A stretch of 64,000 nt of DNA from Vanessa cardui (GCF_905220365.1 NC_061123.1:558001-622000), one strand, 5' to 3'. Numbered from the stretch's first letter, positions 10,422-22,268 are shown. Notes: generated by a model from the sequence alone, not told the origin. Numbers and translations: made by a program.

Positions 10422-10737
10422 AACATTTAATATGAATGATAAACATTTATACAAGCTTTACAATTTTTCAGTACGTGTTATATTAAATTCTACACTAATA
10501 TTAAATAAGGAACGATTCGTTGTTTTGTTATCGATTAACTCTAAAACTAGCGAACCCATTTCTAACACCAGTTTCTAAAGAAGTGTTTATTTAGTTTTAG
10601 AAAAAATAAGATATAATCTTGAAATAGCACTATTTATAAAACAAAATAGGAAAAATGGCAACCTGGATGAACCAAAAGCAAATAGATACTCTTATAGTCG
10701 CAAACTGCATTCCACGCGTGCAGACGCCACACCACTA
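10422..10737. other. Unique DNA, no gene seen
   Basis: No recognised repeat or coding frame. It ends at the A that precedes the next Helitron. Confidence 0.6.
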
Positions 10738-10997
10738 TCTTTACATAGTATAAAACAAAGTAGCTTACCGCTGTCTGTTCCTATGTAGGCTTAGATCTTT
10801 AAAATTACAGAACGAAATTTGATGATTTTTTTTCTAGATAGATTAATTCAAGGGGATGGTTTATGTAATACATATACAATATAGTCGAAAAATACTGATA
10901 ACTTTAGAGGAATCAAAAGTGATATCGAAAAAAACACATTCTGTATATACTTACTATCAGCATTGCACCCGTGCGAATCCCGTGCGAAGGTCACTAG
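10738..10997 (+). mobile_element. Short non-autonomous Helitron
   Basis: It starts TCTTTACATAGTATAAAACA, with the 5' TC directly after an A. It ends CTAG at 10994-10997 directly before a T, as Helitrons inserted between A and T do. The body has GATTTTGATG and GCATTGCACCCGTGCGAA blocks found in the copies at 20822, 21410, 39524, 42408, 42981 and 63942. No coding capacity; it would need a Rep/helicase supplied from elsewhere. Confidence 0.8.
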
Positions 10998-10999
10998 TA

Positions 11000-11435
11000 A
11001 TTAATAAGACAATATTAAAAGAAATACTCAAAAAAAAAAAAACTTTTATTGTTCCAAAAGAATCTTATTTTGTCACCTCCGTCGCAAAAAATTCCTTTAA
11101 ATGTTATAATGGCTGAGAGCAGAAACATTTCAATTCAACCTAGCTGCATTAACTAAAACATTTGTTCCCTTTGAAACTAGAAACCTAAAATCATAGGATT
11201 TCATTCGACGATACATTGTCAGATTTCTAGAAATATCTTAAGCGTTCAGAGAACCCAAACGTCAACAGATATTATGTTGTAAGCTATTTTCAAAGCATTC
11301 CATTGCTTTGTAAATAAACCTATAACAGTATTTATTAATACCTTAGTCTATTGCCGAGAAAATAATATCGGTTTTTGTAAATATGTTTTATGGTTTGGAA
11401 AATAACAAAAACCGTAATGTTTATGGAATATGTAC
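11000..11435. other. Unique DNA, no gene seen
   Basis: AT-rich, with no recognised repeat or coding frame. Confidence 0.55.
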
Positions 11436-11739
11436 ATCAATATCATCAACAGCTTATAAGTTTGCCACCGCTGGGCTACCTTTAAGTTTTGGAACTTATT
11501 CCGTTTGTTTAGGAACCACCACGCCGTTCCAATGCGGGTTGGTGGAATACACATGTGGCAGAATTTCTATGACATTAAACATATGCAGGTTTCCTCTCGA
11601 TGTTTACCTTCATCGCAAAGCACGAGATAAATTATTAACACAAATTAAACACATGAATATTCAGTGTTGCTTGCCTGAGTTTGAACCCACAATCATCGGT
11701 TAAGATGCAAGCGTTCTAAGAACTTTGCCATCTCGGCTC
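11436..11739 (-). mobile_element. tRNA-derived SINE (type 1), diverged
   Basis: Minus-strand copy of the SINE at 8127. On the plus strand it shows CCAATGCGGGTTGGTGGAAT, the CACATGTGGCAGAATTTCTA part, the GGTTTCCTC-CGATGTTTACCTTCA part and the tRNA head near 11720. Several indels. The 106-codon open frame across it is not a gene. Confidence 0.85.
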
Positions 11740-11744
11740 ACGAA

Positions 11745-12335
11745 ATATGTTAACAATAAAGATTACAAGAATGGAGACCTGAGATTTCACTAGAGATGAT
11801 AAGATAATAAATTAACATTGCTCCGATCCATATAAATGGAATGAAGGCAAATTAATTAGATCAACACTTGAAATACAAATTCTGATTCTGTGATTAATAT
11901 GTAGCTGTAATTAATTGTCATCGTACTACTTAAATTACTTAATCAATAAATGCATTAATATTTATCCAGTACAATTAAAATATCTGTAAGGAAATTATTA
12001 AAATCAAATTATTATAATCAAGACCTGCAGAAGTCTATAGTATCATGTGGTCATGAAAAATGTAATAGTACATACATACTCAAAAAATACACACATATAA
12101 TATACAAAGATATACAATATACTTAAGAGTGTTTACGCCGGATTAGCCGTTTTCAGCGCGCTCAGACTTCTTTAAACGTTTGTAAGCCAAATGTTTATCA
12201 CTTACTTATACGAAATTTCTGTGCAAAAATTTTGTGTCTTATTAATAGAATCTATTACAAACATCCTACATAAATATTACTAAAGGTACCTTTGACATAT
12301 TATTATTTGATAATAATGCGTGTTTTACCGTAGTG
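11745..12335. other. Unique AT-rich DNA, no gene seen
   Basis: No repeat or coding frame recognised. Confidence 0.55.
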
Positions 12336-12338
12336 TAG

Positions 12339-12680
12339 GTTCCGTTTGCATACGGTAAATAGAACGTTTTTGGGCAATGATATACGCATATATAATAAGA
12401 TACCGGAAAATATAACCAATTTACCGTTTTCAAAATTTAAAAAGATTATTAAGACTAAATTAATAAATAAATTGTAGTATTCATATTATTTACTTTTTAG
12501 AAAGAAACGCCAGGAGTTAGGCTCGGGTTCCATCATAGGACACTAATTACTGTAAATAACAGCATTGTAAATCTGTTTATTTGAAAAGAGCAACTATGCG
12601 AGTTTTTTGCCGTTTCTTCTCGCTAGAAGCTGCTTTTCGAAACGGTGTTAGTATTTAATTATTGACGATTAAAAAACATG
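12339..12680 (+). mobile_element. LINE family B, 3' fragment
   Basis: Closely matches 10023-10360 of the intact copy, from TTCCGTTTGCATACGGTAAA through the C-terminus and into the 3' UTR. It lacks the TTTGA tail and the last ~60 bp, so it is truncated at both ends. The ORF2 end carries stops. Confidence 0.85.
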
Positions 12681-12689
12681 TGAAATTTT

Positions 12690-14000
12690 CATCCAAGAAA
12701 GTATGTTATAATTAATTTATGTAAGTACTACATACACGAACAAATTGGTCTGCTAAAGAGTTATTGATAAATATGTATTTCTACATTATTGAGAAAAAGT
12801 AAACGCCCAAAGAGTTTTGAAAAAACAATGTTTCCTGACCCCGTGATATATTTCATCAAAAGCCTAAAAGGATACTTTGGTCACCACGTCCTAATTATTT
12901 TACAACCACAATATTTTTCTTATTCTACTGAAAACTATCATAATAAGCATTGGTAACTGATACTACAAATAACCTGATCTTGAATAAGCTTTACATTAAA
13001 TCGTTTTCAATTCATGCAATGTTGTGATCCATAGGGTTGATAACTTTATGGATCACAACACTATCATATATGTTATTTATTTATGAGAATACTTACTCAG
13101 AATGAATAAGTATACTTTACTAACGTGAGTACGACAAAGTTAAAAAGCTTGTATTTTATGAAGCACCAGCGATAGGCTGACATAAACATGTTCATACACA
13201 GCCAGTAAGACACGCCTGTGTGTAACAACCCGTAAAGTAATCCACGCTGGTATAGAAAAGTTCCTATATACAAATAATTGATAGGTATTTGAGCGAAATT
13301 CAACTCAAATACAATGAGATAAGGCTCAATTTCAGTTGCGAGTGATGGATGTAAAGTTAGTCACAATGGTTCATCCGTGGAGTTAATTAAAGGAATTCGA
13401 GATAGCATATTTATGCGCTCGAATAAATTTTTAACGTTTAACCGAACATACAAAGCGACTTCACCTCTGACGAATATTTGGGATTCTACTTTAAATTGTT
13501 GACAACTTCAGTCATTTAAAAAAATAAATAAATTTAATATAAGGTACATTACAATACACTGTTGTGTGAATTGTATTACCAACTCTATGATAAATTAATG
13601 ACTTTCAAGAGTTTTATTGGGGTATTCTTATTGGTGATAATTTATTCAATAGTTCTTATTACCACGCATTTGTATATTAAGAATGACGTAATATTAATGT
13701 AATGACTGAAATAATATCCAAATTGGTACCTATTATTTTCTAAAACAATAATATACGCGTGGTACCAAATGTCGCCTCAATCCAAGGCACTAGGCGTTGA
13801 AGGTGTCCTGCTGATGATACACCAGAATATATATACCTTAACAGAATATTTCAGGGAGGTGGGGAGATCACCAGAATACTGCTTATATCCGAATTCTTGT
13901 TCTAGTTTACAGATTAAATATCAAATAAATGTATAAGTTTTGTATACACAAGTATTAGCCAACGCGGTCACCTTATCGTGAGATGTGAAAAGTTCTCTGA
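12690..14000. other. Unique AT-rich DNA with one perfect hairpin
   Basis: No gene. At 13020-13033 and 13047-13060 the 14-mer TGTTGTGATCCATA and its exact reverse complement form a hairpin with a 13-nt loop. Confidence 0.6.
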
Positions 14001-14005
14001 CGTTA

Positions 14006-14050
14006 AGCCGTAAATCCCGAGCTGACGTGTCATTTATCCGGTTAACCGTC
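14006..14050 (+). repeat. CTGACGTGTCATTTATCC motif block, copy 1
   Basis: A roughly 45-bp GC-richer block beginning AGCCGTAAATC and holding CTGACGTGTCATTTATCC. It recurs at 14937-14985 in the same orientation with a few changes. Confidence 0.6.
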
Positions 14051-14936
14051 ACCGGACCGGTGCTGTGTCATAGCGGAAACAATACCCCATATTGTATGTG
14101 CGATGAATAGTTCAGATAATAAAATTTAGTAAGCCAGTACTGAGGTGTTTTTCATTCTCAGATTACGTAAATGTTTGTACAAATGTCTGATCCAAATGAG
14201 GTAGATGATTTATTCGACTATCAATGAGTAGGTGGTTTGGTTCAATATATAATTGACAAAAAAAAATCAATAGAGTGGAAAATCGTACAGAACTAGAAAA
14301 TACCAGTCATATAAATATGTGGCTAGGAGACTTATCATTAATTGCTCCCACTCATTTCCAACAACAACAATGAAAACATTTGGATCCAATACAGGCTATA
14401 AGTAAGACAAACGTCCATCAAGATTTTGAAGGTGAGAAATAGTTTTTCGAATGAATAGTTGAGAAATAAGGTCTTGTAGATTACCAAACTCCTAACATAA
14501 TCTATTGCCAAAAAGCAATACTATTATATGTAAGCGTATTGCAGTGTTCCGGCTTGAAGTGTTTATGTCCGTATAGTCATAAGTATTACATCTTAGTACC
14601 CAGCTTGGTGACGGGTTGGTGTTACAATTAATAGTGCAAAAAATATTATTTAGTACTCGACTCACGCACACTAAAAAATATACACGCACACAAGAATGCA
14701 ATTGGATAATAATTTAACATGGACACCCCTCCAAGTATACATATCTATGCAAAAAGACAATCAGCTGAGGAGTGCATACAAAATACTGTAAAATATTTAC
14801 ACATACACAGCAAACGAAACGTATACTTTTGTGTTTCTTACAATGTATTAGATACTATATTTGTAATGCTAACCTAAAAAGCGTCACGTAAAAGTATATT
14901 AAAAAGATACGATATTATCTGGTATCGTAAAGTCCG
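14051..14936. other. Unique DNA between the two motif blocks, no gene seen
   Basis: AT-rich. The minus-strand frames here are not coding-like. Confidence 0.5.
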
Positions 14937-14985
14937 AAGCCGTAAATCGTCCGCTGACGTGTCATTTATCCAGGTTATAGCCGAC
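14937..14985 (+). repeat. CTGACGTGTCATTTATCC motif block, copy 2
   Basis: Second copy of the block at 14006, about 930 bp downstream. It is followed by GACGACGTCACGTCAG, which contains CRE-like GACGTCA. Confidence 0.6.
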
Positions 14986-15137
14986 TGGGACGACGTCACG
15001 TCAGTTACAAAAAAAATATAATGAAGAACTTCATTGTAACTTATATTTATTGAGATATGGGTTGAGTTAGCAAAAAAATCATTATTTATTGTCGTCATTT
15101 GTAACTTATTGACAAGATAAAGGACGACAAATGTTAA

Positions 15138-15445
15138 ATTTTTTTTATGGCGTAGGCGGCAAACGAGCAGGAGGCTCACCTGATGGAAAGTGACTACCAC
15201 CGCCCATGGACATCTGCAACACCAGGGGGCTTGCAGGTGCGTTGCCGGCCTTTAAGAAAGGTATACGCTCTTTTCTTGAAGGTTCCCATGTCGTATCGGT
15301 TCGGAAAAACCGCCGGCGAAAGATGGTTCCACAAAGTGGTTGTGCGAGGCAGAAAATGTCTAAGAAATCACGCTGTTGTGGATTTTCGGACATCAAGCTG
15401 GTGTGGGTGAAACTTAGAATTTGGCGAGATGTCCGAAGGTGAACT
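15138..15445 (+). repeat. GC-rich interspersed repeat (GGCAAACGAGCAGGAGGCTC type)
   Basis: It begins after a T run with CGTAGGCGGCAAACGAGCAG, then CACCTGATGGAAAGTG, GTGCGTTGCCGGCCTTTAAG, and ends near TTTGGCGAGATGTCCGAAGG. It stands out in base composition. From general knowledge this looks like a family common in moths and butterflies; I cannot name it. Its first 60 bp resemble the head of the R-repeat. The overlapping open frames are by-products. Confidence 0.7.
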
Positions 15446-16127
15446 TCAGGTGAAAATCTAGATATTACATAATACCTTATTCAAGTAGGCATGTTAAATG
15501 TCGCTTTAAAAATCTAAGTTTGATCTTAAGCTACGTCTAACTATAGTTTTCAATAACCAAACAAAAAGAAACTCAGGAGTTGCACTCTTAATAATCTTAT
15601 GATCTCTATTAAACACACAATAAAATTATACATCAATAAAAAATAAAAAATAATGAAAAATATTACCTGCAGCTGTATTTAATATCTTTAGAGATATTAT
15701 TTATTAACACTTGTGAACATAAACTCTATATTTAATTATTAAATGTTAATCACACATGTACTGTAATTGTAAATTTGTGATAAATGTACTTAAATTTACA
15801 GTACAAATGTTTCTCGAACAATTCTTAACAAGGCACTTAAACGTCTAAGCATTCGCTTTATCTAGCGCCAAGCACTTGCCACTAAATAGTGAGCGCGGTG
15901 GCTTCAGCAATAATCTCTGAGAATTTTAGGTATTTACATAATTCAGAGGCGCTTAAAGCGGGTTAAATATATTTTAGAGGGTCGCGATTATATTACTAAA
16001 CTAACAGTTGAAATGCCTCTTTGGTCTTGTTGCTAACACGAGACATTCCCAAGGTTCTAGGTATATATTATCGGTACTTGTAACTAATTACAGATCAATA
16101 TATGCCCTTATTAGCTTATACTAAAAT
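15446..16127. other. Unique AT-rich DNA, no gene seen
   Basis: No recognised repeat or coding frame. Confidence 0.5.
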
Positions 16128-16212
16128 TAAAATCAAACCACCGGTTCGGAAAGCAGGTTCTACTGAGAAGAACCGGCTCGAAACTCAGTAGGTACTCATT
16201 TTCATCATTTAA
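16128..16212 (-). repeat. LINE/SINE 3' tail repeat, fragment
   Basis: Minus-strand copy: CCGGTTCGGAAAGCAGGTTC followed by TACTGAGAAGAACCGGCTCG and AAACTCAGTAG. Compare 3305-3370. Confidence 0.7.
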
Positions 16213-16224
16213 AAATACTGTCAT

Positions 16225-16400
16225 GTACGGCCCAGTGGCATGAATGAGTGAAAATTAACAGATGATTTCGAGTTCGAACTGGGCGTCATCAGTAAGTATT
16301 CATGTGATTAATTTGTTATTTATTGATATTCTCTGGCGGTGTAAAATATCATGAGGCATCGTGCATGTATTTGCTGAAATTTTGGCAGATACACATCTGG
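16225..16400 (+). mobile_element. tRNA-derived SINE (type 1), strongly decayed
   Basis: GGCCCAGTGGCATGAATG, then GAGTTCGAACTGG (box-B region), TTCATGTGATTAATTTGTTA, GGCGGTGTAAAATATCATGA and GGCAGATACACATCTGG follow the order of the SINE at 8127. Confidence 0.6.
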
Positions 16401-16404
16401 TATA

Positions 16405-16555
16405 TCTTTAAGCGACTTCAAACGAAGGAGGTCGTTGAAATTTTCGGTTCTGTTCTTTTATCATTTTTGTCGTCATTTAAAAACCGACTTGCATTTTTTT
16501 GTCTAGGATATATTTCCCGTAGGTATCGTCCCTACGTTTAGTCGTTTACATTTGA
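16405..16555. repeat. CCGACTTC-type element fragment, weak
   Basis: AGCGACTTCAAACGAAGGAGG and later AAAACCGACTTGCA resemble the ends of the Z and inverted-repeat elements at 20907 and 22876. Too short and diverged to define an element. Confidence 0.3.
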
Positions 16556-17053
16556 GGAAAATCCGTGATGTAAATGTTTACGGGCGAAAACTTTATTTAT
16601 TTCTAAAGAACATTACTTGAAAATAGTTTTGGTGTTGTCACAATTTTATAATACTCTTGCTTTTAATGACGTGGAAATTATCAAATCATATTGAGTAAAG
16701 AATGCAGCTTCAAATCAATATATCTATGAGATAAAAAATGTTCTTTGTCAAAAAACAAAACTCTTATAATTGAGTACAATTGAATTCGTTTGAATTTATT
16801 TAAGCTCAATTCGGTAACGAGTTATTAATAAAATAAATTTCGTTATTGGAAACAAATAGAAGCGGTAAAAAATAATCGGATTATATGATTCACCTGTTCG
16901 TTCCCGCGGAGCTCTGCCTACCGGATAATTCGTAACTTGTTTCCAAAGAAGCTGAGAGAAAAATTAGGAATAAATTGCTTCACTAAATTGAGGAGAGCGT
17001 TACGTCTGTCTCTGAACTCGGGTAATAAGATCAAGTAATTCGGCGAAATAGTC
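16556..17053. other. Unique DNA, no gene seen
   Basis: AT-rich with a short GC-richer patch near 16895-16925; no coding frame. Confidence 0.5.
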
Positions 17054-17392
17054 GAAGTAGCTCAGTGGGTAGACAAGGTCAGATCGCAATGGTTTAAGGC
17101 AGTCATCTATCGCTAAGTTTCAAATGTATGTTTGTCGCACAGATTTGGGAGTAAGAGAAGACATTTTTAATGGTAAAATAATGGTAATATTAATTGTTTT
17201 TAATATAAGTATCTGCGTAATCAGCTATTGGTTATAATGAGTTTTTTAGAGTTACTTGCTGGTTTTTCTCAGTAGAATCTGTATTCCGACTTAGTAACTT
17301 TAAATTAAATATAATTCAGGTAAATGACGATTCAAAGGCAGTAAGAGATTATTCATTCCTTCAATAAATCCATTTTCAATTCTTCCTTCGTT
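17054..17392 (+). mobile_element. tRNA-like SINE carrying a LINE 3' tail, decayed
   Basis: GTCGAAGTAGCTCAGTGGGT has a clean tRNA D-arm/A-box sequence (TAGCTCAGTGG). A weak box B (AAGTTTCAAAT) lies near 17117. From 17235 it passes into the LINE tail module (GAGTTACTTGCTGG, GACGATTCAAAGGC, TCAATAAATCC). Not a functional tRNA: no acceptor-stem pairing is apparent. Confidence 0.55.
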
Positions 17393-17764
17393 GTACACGC
17401 ATACATATTGTAATATACGGAAAAAAAAAATCAAGTACCTCAAATATAAGCTAATACAATTAACCTAACATAAGAATTACCTTTAGAATCTAATAATGTA
17501 TAGATTAGAATTAATGGCAATTGTGGAAGTATTTTGTAATTATTCATGATGCATAAACCGCTTACAGGGCAGATATCTATTGTGAAGGCTTGCAGCTCTG
17601 AGACGGTACTTGTAGCGACTCGAAGGGGCGCTTTCTAATGACGCCCTTTGAGCATTAGGCTGTGAAAATTGAAGAAGGGAGTAAAAGGGACGCAGCATAA
17701 AACATTCACAACCCTATGTAATGTCTTGTGGAAGTTTATTTTAATTATTGTAATATTTATTCCG
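17393..17764. other. Unique DNA, no gene seen
   Basis: No coding frame or recognised repeat. Confidence 0.5.
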
Positions 17765-18050
17765 CGGTTATTTTGAATAATGATAGACTTCAGTTTGCTG
17801 AGTCGACGGTTTTTTTAAGTATTACTCTTGACTCTTAACTTCAGTGCAGCACCCATTTGTATGCTCGAAAAGGAAAACTATGAATGCAATTTTTGCGTAC
17901 TATGCGTAAAGTGAGGTTAGTTCATTTTTGGAATTTTCATAATCTCATGACATTGAATAATGCTGTAGATATTAAAAATGTTTTTATTCTGCGGAAAAGA
18001 GCCCTTCATGTAAGTTCAAGTATATTATTACATGAAAAAACATCCACTTA
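17765..18050 (+). mobile_element. LINE family B, decayed internal fragment lacking the transposon
   Basis: It matches 7190-7300 (GTTTGCTGAGTCGACGGTTT, GCACCCATTTGTATGC) and then, without the 2.37-kb insert, the region after 9766 (AATGCTGTAGATATTAAAAA, GTTTTTATTCTGCGGAAAAG). Many substitutions, stops and a small deletion at the junction. It works as an approximate empty-site paralogue for the insertion at 7393. Confidence 0.7.
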
Positions 18051-18945
18051 GCTTGTAAAGATTTATTTTATTTATTTATTGTCAAATTCAACATTACCAC
18101 TGGTCTGAAAAGAAATATAAGTAAGGTATTAAGAAGTTACGTAATCGCCAGTATCCAATGCCTTATAAACACTTTTCGATATAATATAACAAAAACATAA
18201 ATGGAAAAAAAAAACATATAAAACCTTTTCCTTCTTTCAAGTCATTTGAAATATATTGTAGATGATACGTTTTTCGCAGATTATTTACGACTTCAGAGCT
18301 TTTGACATTACATTCGTTTTAATCTTCAAGAAATTGCAACGATTGTCTTAAATATAGGTATATTCAGGTGTTTAAGTACCACTGACCCTTCATCATAATC
18401 TCCGTATGCTTACGAGCACTTCACCCATTTACCCTTGTTTAATACCTTCAAATAAAATTTTTATAACCTTGTCGAAACGTTTCTCACTGAACGTGCTCAC
18501 GATTTCATCCTCACTCTCTTTTTGTTGTGATGTTTTGCCAAAATTGGTTTTCATAGGAAAAAAATGCGGAAAAATGATTTTATATATGAAAATATATAAG
18601 ACAAGTATGTATTCTATATGAAAAATGAGATTCTTTATCTTTATTACAGTATTGATTTTGTTTCGGTTTTAAGTTTTACTAATAAAGATAACAATTATTA
18701 AACAACTTCGCTTGCTTTCTGAAGCATGTGCTATTACATACTAACTTCCAAATTAAGGTGATATTTAAAATTTAAGATTTTTAGTGGCCAGTACTTTTTT
18801 AGCATGGAAGATCTGCCATTGACACAAGATTGACAAGTTAATTGAAAATGACAAAAACGGGATGAGTATTTTGCTGTCAGAACTTTTATGTTTCAGACCA
18901 GAACTCTGGGTTGCTTTATCTTCAGCAGATCAATTTTGTCTTATT
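18051..18945. other. Unique AT-rich DNA, no gene seen
   Basis: It includes a short ATTTATTTATT run near 18065 that could be an old LINE tail on the minus strand. No coding frame is supported. Confidence 0.5.
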
Positions 18946-18947
18946 AG

Positions 18948-19150
18948 TCATCATCCTCCTGCCCTTATCCCAATTCTATTTGGGGTTGGCGCAGCATCCT
19001 TTTATACTTCTCTGTCAGACATCATCTCACAAGTACCTAACATTATTTCCAACCATATCGTCTTTCACACAATCCTCCTCTACCTCTGTATCCGTCCACA
19101 TCCATGCTCGAGGATTTTCTCACAATATGTTCCTCCCTTGCCTTCCACAT
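18948..19150. repeat. Interspersed repeat (CATCATCCTCCTGCCC type)
   Basis: TCATCATCCTCCTGCCCTTA, then TTTGGGGTTGGCGCAGCATC and CTCTACCTCTGTATCCGTCC. From general knowledge this resembles a family frequent in lepidopteran genomes. The two overlapping ~95-codon frames over it come from the repeat. Its class is not clear from this one copy. Confidence 0.55.
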
Positions 19151-19865
19151 AACTTCTCAGCTGTCGGTGGCATTTTCAATTTTGTCTTATAAATCTGAAA
19201 GTATATACGTACGGGTACATACTTGAATACAATTCACAAAAACCAGTGCAGTTAAAATTCTTACAACGAAATTAATATACCCAGCTTATATTACAATTTA
19301 CATTACCACAATCCTTAATATACCATAGGAAGGATTTTAAAAGTCAATTTAGTATATCACAGTTAATCTTAACTATATTGCACTTCCTGTATCAATAAAA
19401 TAAATTCTAGGCGCTTGAAAATTGAATAATCATTTTATATTTACGCAAATAAAATGATAAAAAGAAAGAAATTCTTATTTGAACGTTCTATATAAAATTT
19501 TGTTTTGAATGTTTACGAAGAACATTTATTATTCTTAACAATCTCTTTGAAAGATGTCATAAAAGTGACCAATTTATAATAAATTACAATATCACAGTCG
19601 GTAGACAATTTTACAAAGCCCTTTGGCTCCGGCATTACGTGCCCGGTTTTAATGAGAAAGTGAATGGCAAAATTTATGTCAAAAGTTAAGCGGCAGCTTA
19701 AGGCATTACTTTTGTTTTCGGTGTACGACGCTGCCACACCACGGGTGACATAAGGCTGCACACACGGCGACACGCTGACGCGGGACGCGTGGTTACTTAA
19801 TTCCGGTCTTTAGCCGATTTCAAAAATGTTTTTAGAATGTATATTTTGTCGGTTACGTAGTAAAT
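19151..19865. other. Unique DNA with a GC-richer island at 19600-19800
   Basis: The island contains an 86-codon minus-strand frame (19513-19773) that I do not recognise and CACGCTGACGCGGGACGCGT near 19768. It could be conserved non-coding DNA. No splice structure is evident. Confidence 0.4.
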
Positions 19866-19990
19866 AATCTTAAGGGCCATCATCATCAGCCAATGGTGAA
19901 TCCATTAACTGCTGTATGTATGACTAGCCCCTCAAGGGAAGCTCAACTTCTTCGTCGTCATCCAGACCTGACACTGTTTGTACATCGTCA
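19866..19990 (-). repeat. Possible LINE 3' end, decayed
   Basis: CCATCATCATCAGCCAATGG is the reverse of a GGCTGATGATGATGG-type LINE ending. The next 100 bp loosely follow the same type of 3' end. Weak evidence. Confidence 0.35.
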
Positions 19991-20821
19991 CATGACCCAC
20001 AGTGTATGCTAATCTGGAGTTTCTGTACTAGAAGTCGTCTGCTCCAAAGTTACCAGTTCTTCAATATTCGAAACCAGCCTTACTGTCATTTCAGTTCCTC
20101 ATCAAATATTATAAGGATACAGATATACTTTCATTTTTATTTTTTCACCGAGCACGTCATGAATAATAGAAATAAATTAATTCCGAAGCCTAAGATCCGA
20201 AATTATCTGTTAAAAATTGTATAAAATTCAAAAGACCTATTAAAACGTTATTGAAATTAGACATAATCCCAGGTTTTCTAAATTCTATTTTATTAAAAAT
20301 TTTATAACACCAGAAAATAATATCTTGATAAATGGTCTAAGGCAAGAGTCTACTACGTAATACTATATATGTCGGCTCTCTCCGGTAGATTTTCCATAAA
20401 TTAACCGTTACCCTTACATTTAATTAATCATATTAAATTAATGTGTCATATTGATACATTATTTTAATATGATACATTTCAAGTTATCTATACGATTACA
20501 TACAATCAATCTGTTATCTATCTTTTATTTCTATTATCTTTTCAGCTAATGATGCGAAATAAAGAAAGATTATTTTATAATTAGTGAGTTTATAAAATGA
20601 CAGCAATTCTTGATAATTAACGATCGCCTCCAGTCAAGTTTTAATATTGAAAATTGTAGACGATTATCGGGTAGATGTTACACGGACAGCGAAAAAACAC
20701 TGACTCTCTTTTATCAATATTCTCAGGGCTGGATGTTTTCTTTTGCGAACCGCAGGTACTTTTTATTGTTTATAACTGATAATAATCCTATGAATTAGCG
20801 TACTTCAATTTGTATAAACAT
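19991..20821. other. Unique AT-rich DNA, no gene seen
   Basis: No recognised repeat or coding frame. Confidence 0.5.
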
Positions 20822-20906
20822 TCATTACATAGTATAAATGTCGCTTACCGCTGTCTATCTATGCGTATCTATAAAATTACGCAACAGATTTTGATGCGGT
20901 TTTTTT

Positions 20907-22268
20907 CAACCGACTTCAAAAAGGAGGAGGTTATCAATTCGTCTGTATTTTTTTTTTTTTTTTATGTTTGTTACCTCATAACTTTTTACTGGGTGGACCG
21001 ATTTTGATAATTTTTTTTTTTGTTTGAAAGGTAGTGCTTCCCGTGGGGTCCCATTTTTTTTTTTTTTTTTCCGATGATGGTATCCGTATGAAAACGACAT
21101 AAGTCTTAAATTTGCATTATGTATATGCGTGACAAATAGGTGAATAACTCAAAATCACGTTAACCAATTTTGATGATTCTTTTTTTATTATAAAGGATAT
21201 ACTTTAAGGTTAGTTTGGTGAAAGTTTGGTAAGGTTCTGAGCACAGGATCCATGATAAATTAAGGGAACGGGAGGGAACGGAACAATTCTGAGGAGCACG
21301 TTAGCAATACTCGGTCGAATCTTTTATTTATGGGTTACTTGGATATTTGAATCACCTTCCGGAACGTGGTTATGTTCATGTAATTGTCATAATCGAATAT
21401 TATAATCAACTAGCGACCCGCCCCGACTTCTCACGGGTGCAATACTGATACTAAATATACTAAAGAATTTGTTTATTTACGACATCACATTGCAAACTTT
21501 TAAAATTGTCAGTGTTCCTTTACTATATTGTTCATTTATTATATACACAAACCTTCCCCTTGAATTACACTATCTATTAAAAAAAACCGCATCAAAATCC
21601 GTTGCGTAGTTTTAAAGATATAGGGACAGAGAAAGCGACTTTGTTTTATACTATGTATTGACGGAACTCCTAAACGGCTTACAGTTAGGGTGCGATTTGA
21701 GGCAGAATTTCTTTCTGTCTTTAATCAAATTTTGTGTATATGATGTGATGTCATATGATGTACGACATAGCATACGAATAGCTCTTTTGCAAAGTTTTTT
21801 TACTGAGGTCGATTACAGCTCATTCGAGGGTGGTACCTTGTAATTTATGCCGCATGACGTATTAAAGCCGCATTTTCGAAAGTCTATTTTTGCTTTATTC
21901 GAAAGTTTGTTTTGAAATTGTCTCTGAAGTAGTTTCTGATTCATATAAACGCCACGCTTAATCTATCCATATTAAGAAAAAAATGTTAGTCTACATCAGC
22001 TTCACTTAAAATCAAAAAATAAATAAAATTTTAACAAAAAGAAAAACCGACTTCAAACAAAACAGTATTTTAACTATAACTACGTTATATAATCGTAAAT
22101 CGACTTTTAAGTAGTCTAATATTTTTCATTTCATTTTACCTAGGAGGACTCTCAAAAATATGTTAAATATGCAATTATTTTTATTACTTTTTAGTGCATT
22201 TTAATTTGTTTTAAAATACTGTTTTGTTTGAAGTCGGTTTTTCTTTTTGTTAAAATTTTATTTATAAT
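20907..22268 (-). mobile_element. Z composite foldback element, copy 1
   Basis: Reverse-orientation copy of 38581-40291. On the plus strand it opens CAACCGACTTCAAAAAGGAG, has T runs near 20947 and 21053, and CAGGATCCATGATAAATTAA near 21245. It contains an internal Helitron (21410-21661) and ends with the foldback arm closing at GTTAAAATTTTATTT near 22268. Most of one foldback arm and the loop are deleted here, leaving a 48-bp stub at about 22030-22078 against the full opposite arm. No protein-coding capacity. Confidence 0.8.
21410..21661 (-). mobile_element. Helitron inside Z copy 1
   Basis: Minus-strand CTAG end at 21410-21413 next to an A on the plus strand, with GCGACCCGCCCCGACTTCTC following. 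The 5' TC lies at 21660-21661 after TATACTATGTATT. It occupies the same place and orientation within Z as 39524-39775 does in copy 2. Confidence 0.8.

Noticed and set aside
11383..11703. 106-codon frame with CGLVEYTCGRISM-type residues, also seen near 32961 and 61700
   Set aside because: It is translation of the type-1 SINE, not a protein family.
15145..15442. Three overlapping frames of 75-83 codons
   Set aside because: They arise from the GC-rich repeat at 15138-15445.
17054..17125. Possible functional tRNA gene
   Set aside because: The A-box-like D-arm is good but there is no paired acceptor stem or proper T-arm, and it runs into a LINE tail; a SINE is the better call.
18862..19192. Two overlapping frames of 93 and 96 codons
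   Set aside because: They coincide with an interspersed repeat, in mutually shifted frames, without motifs.
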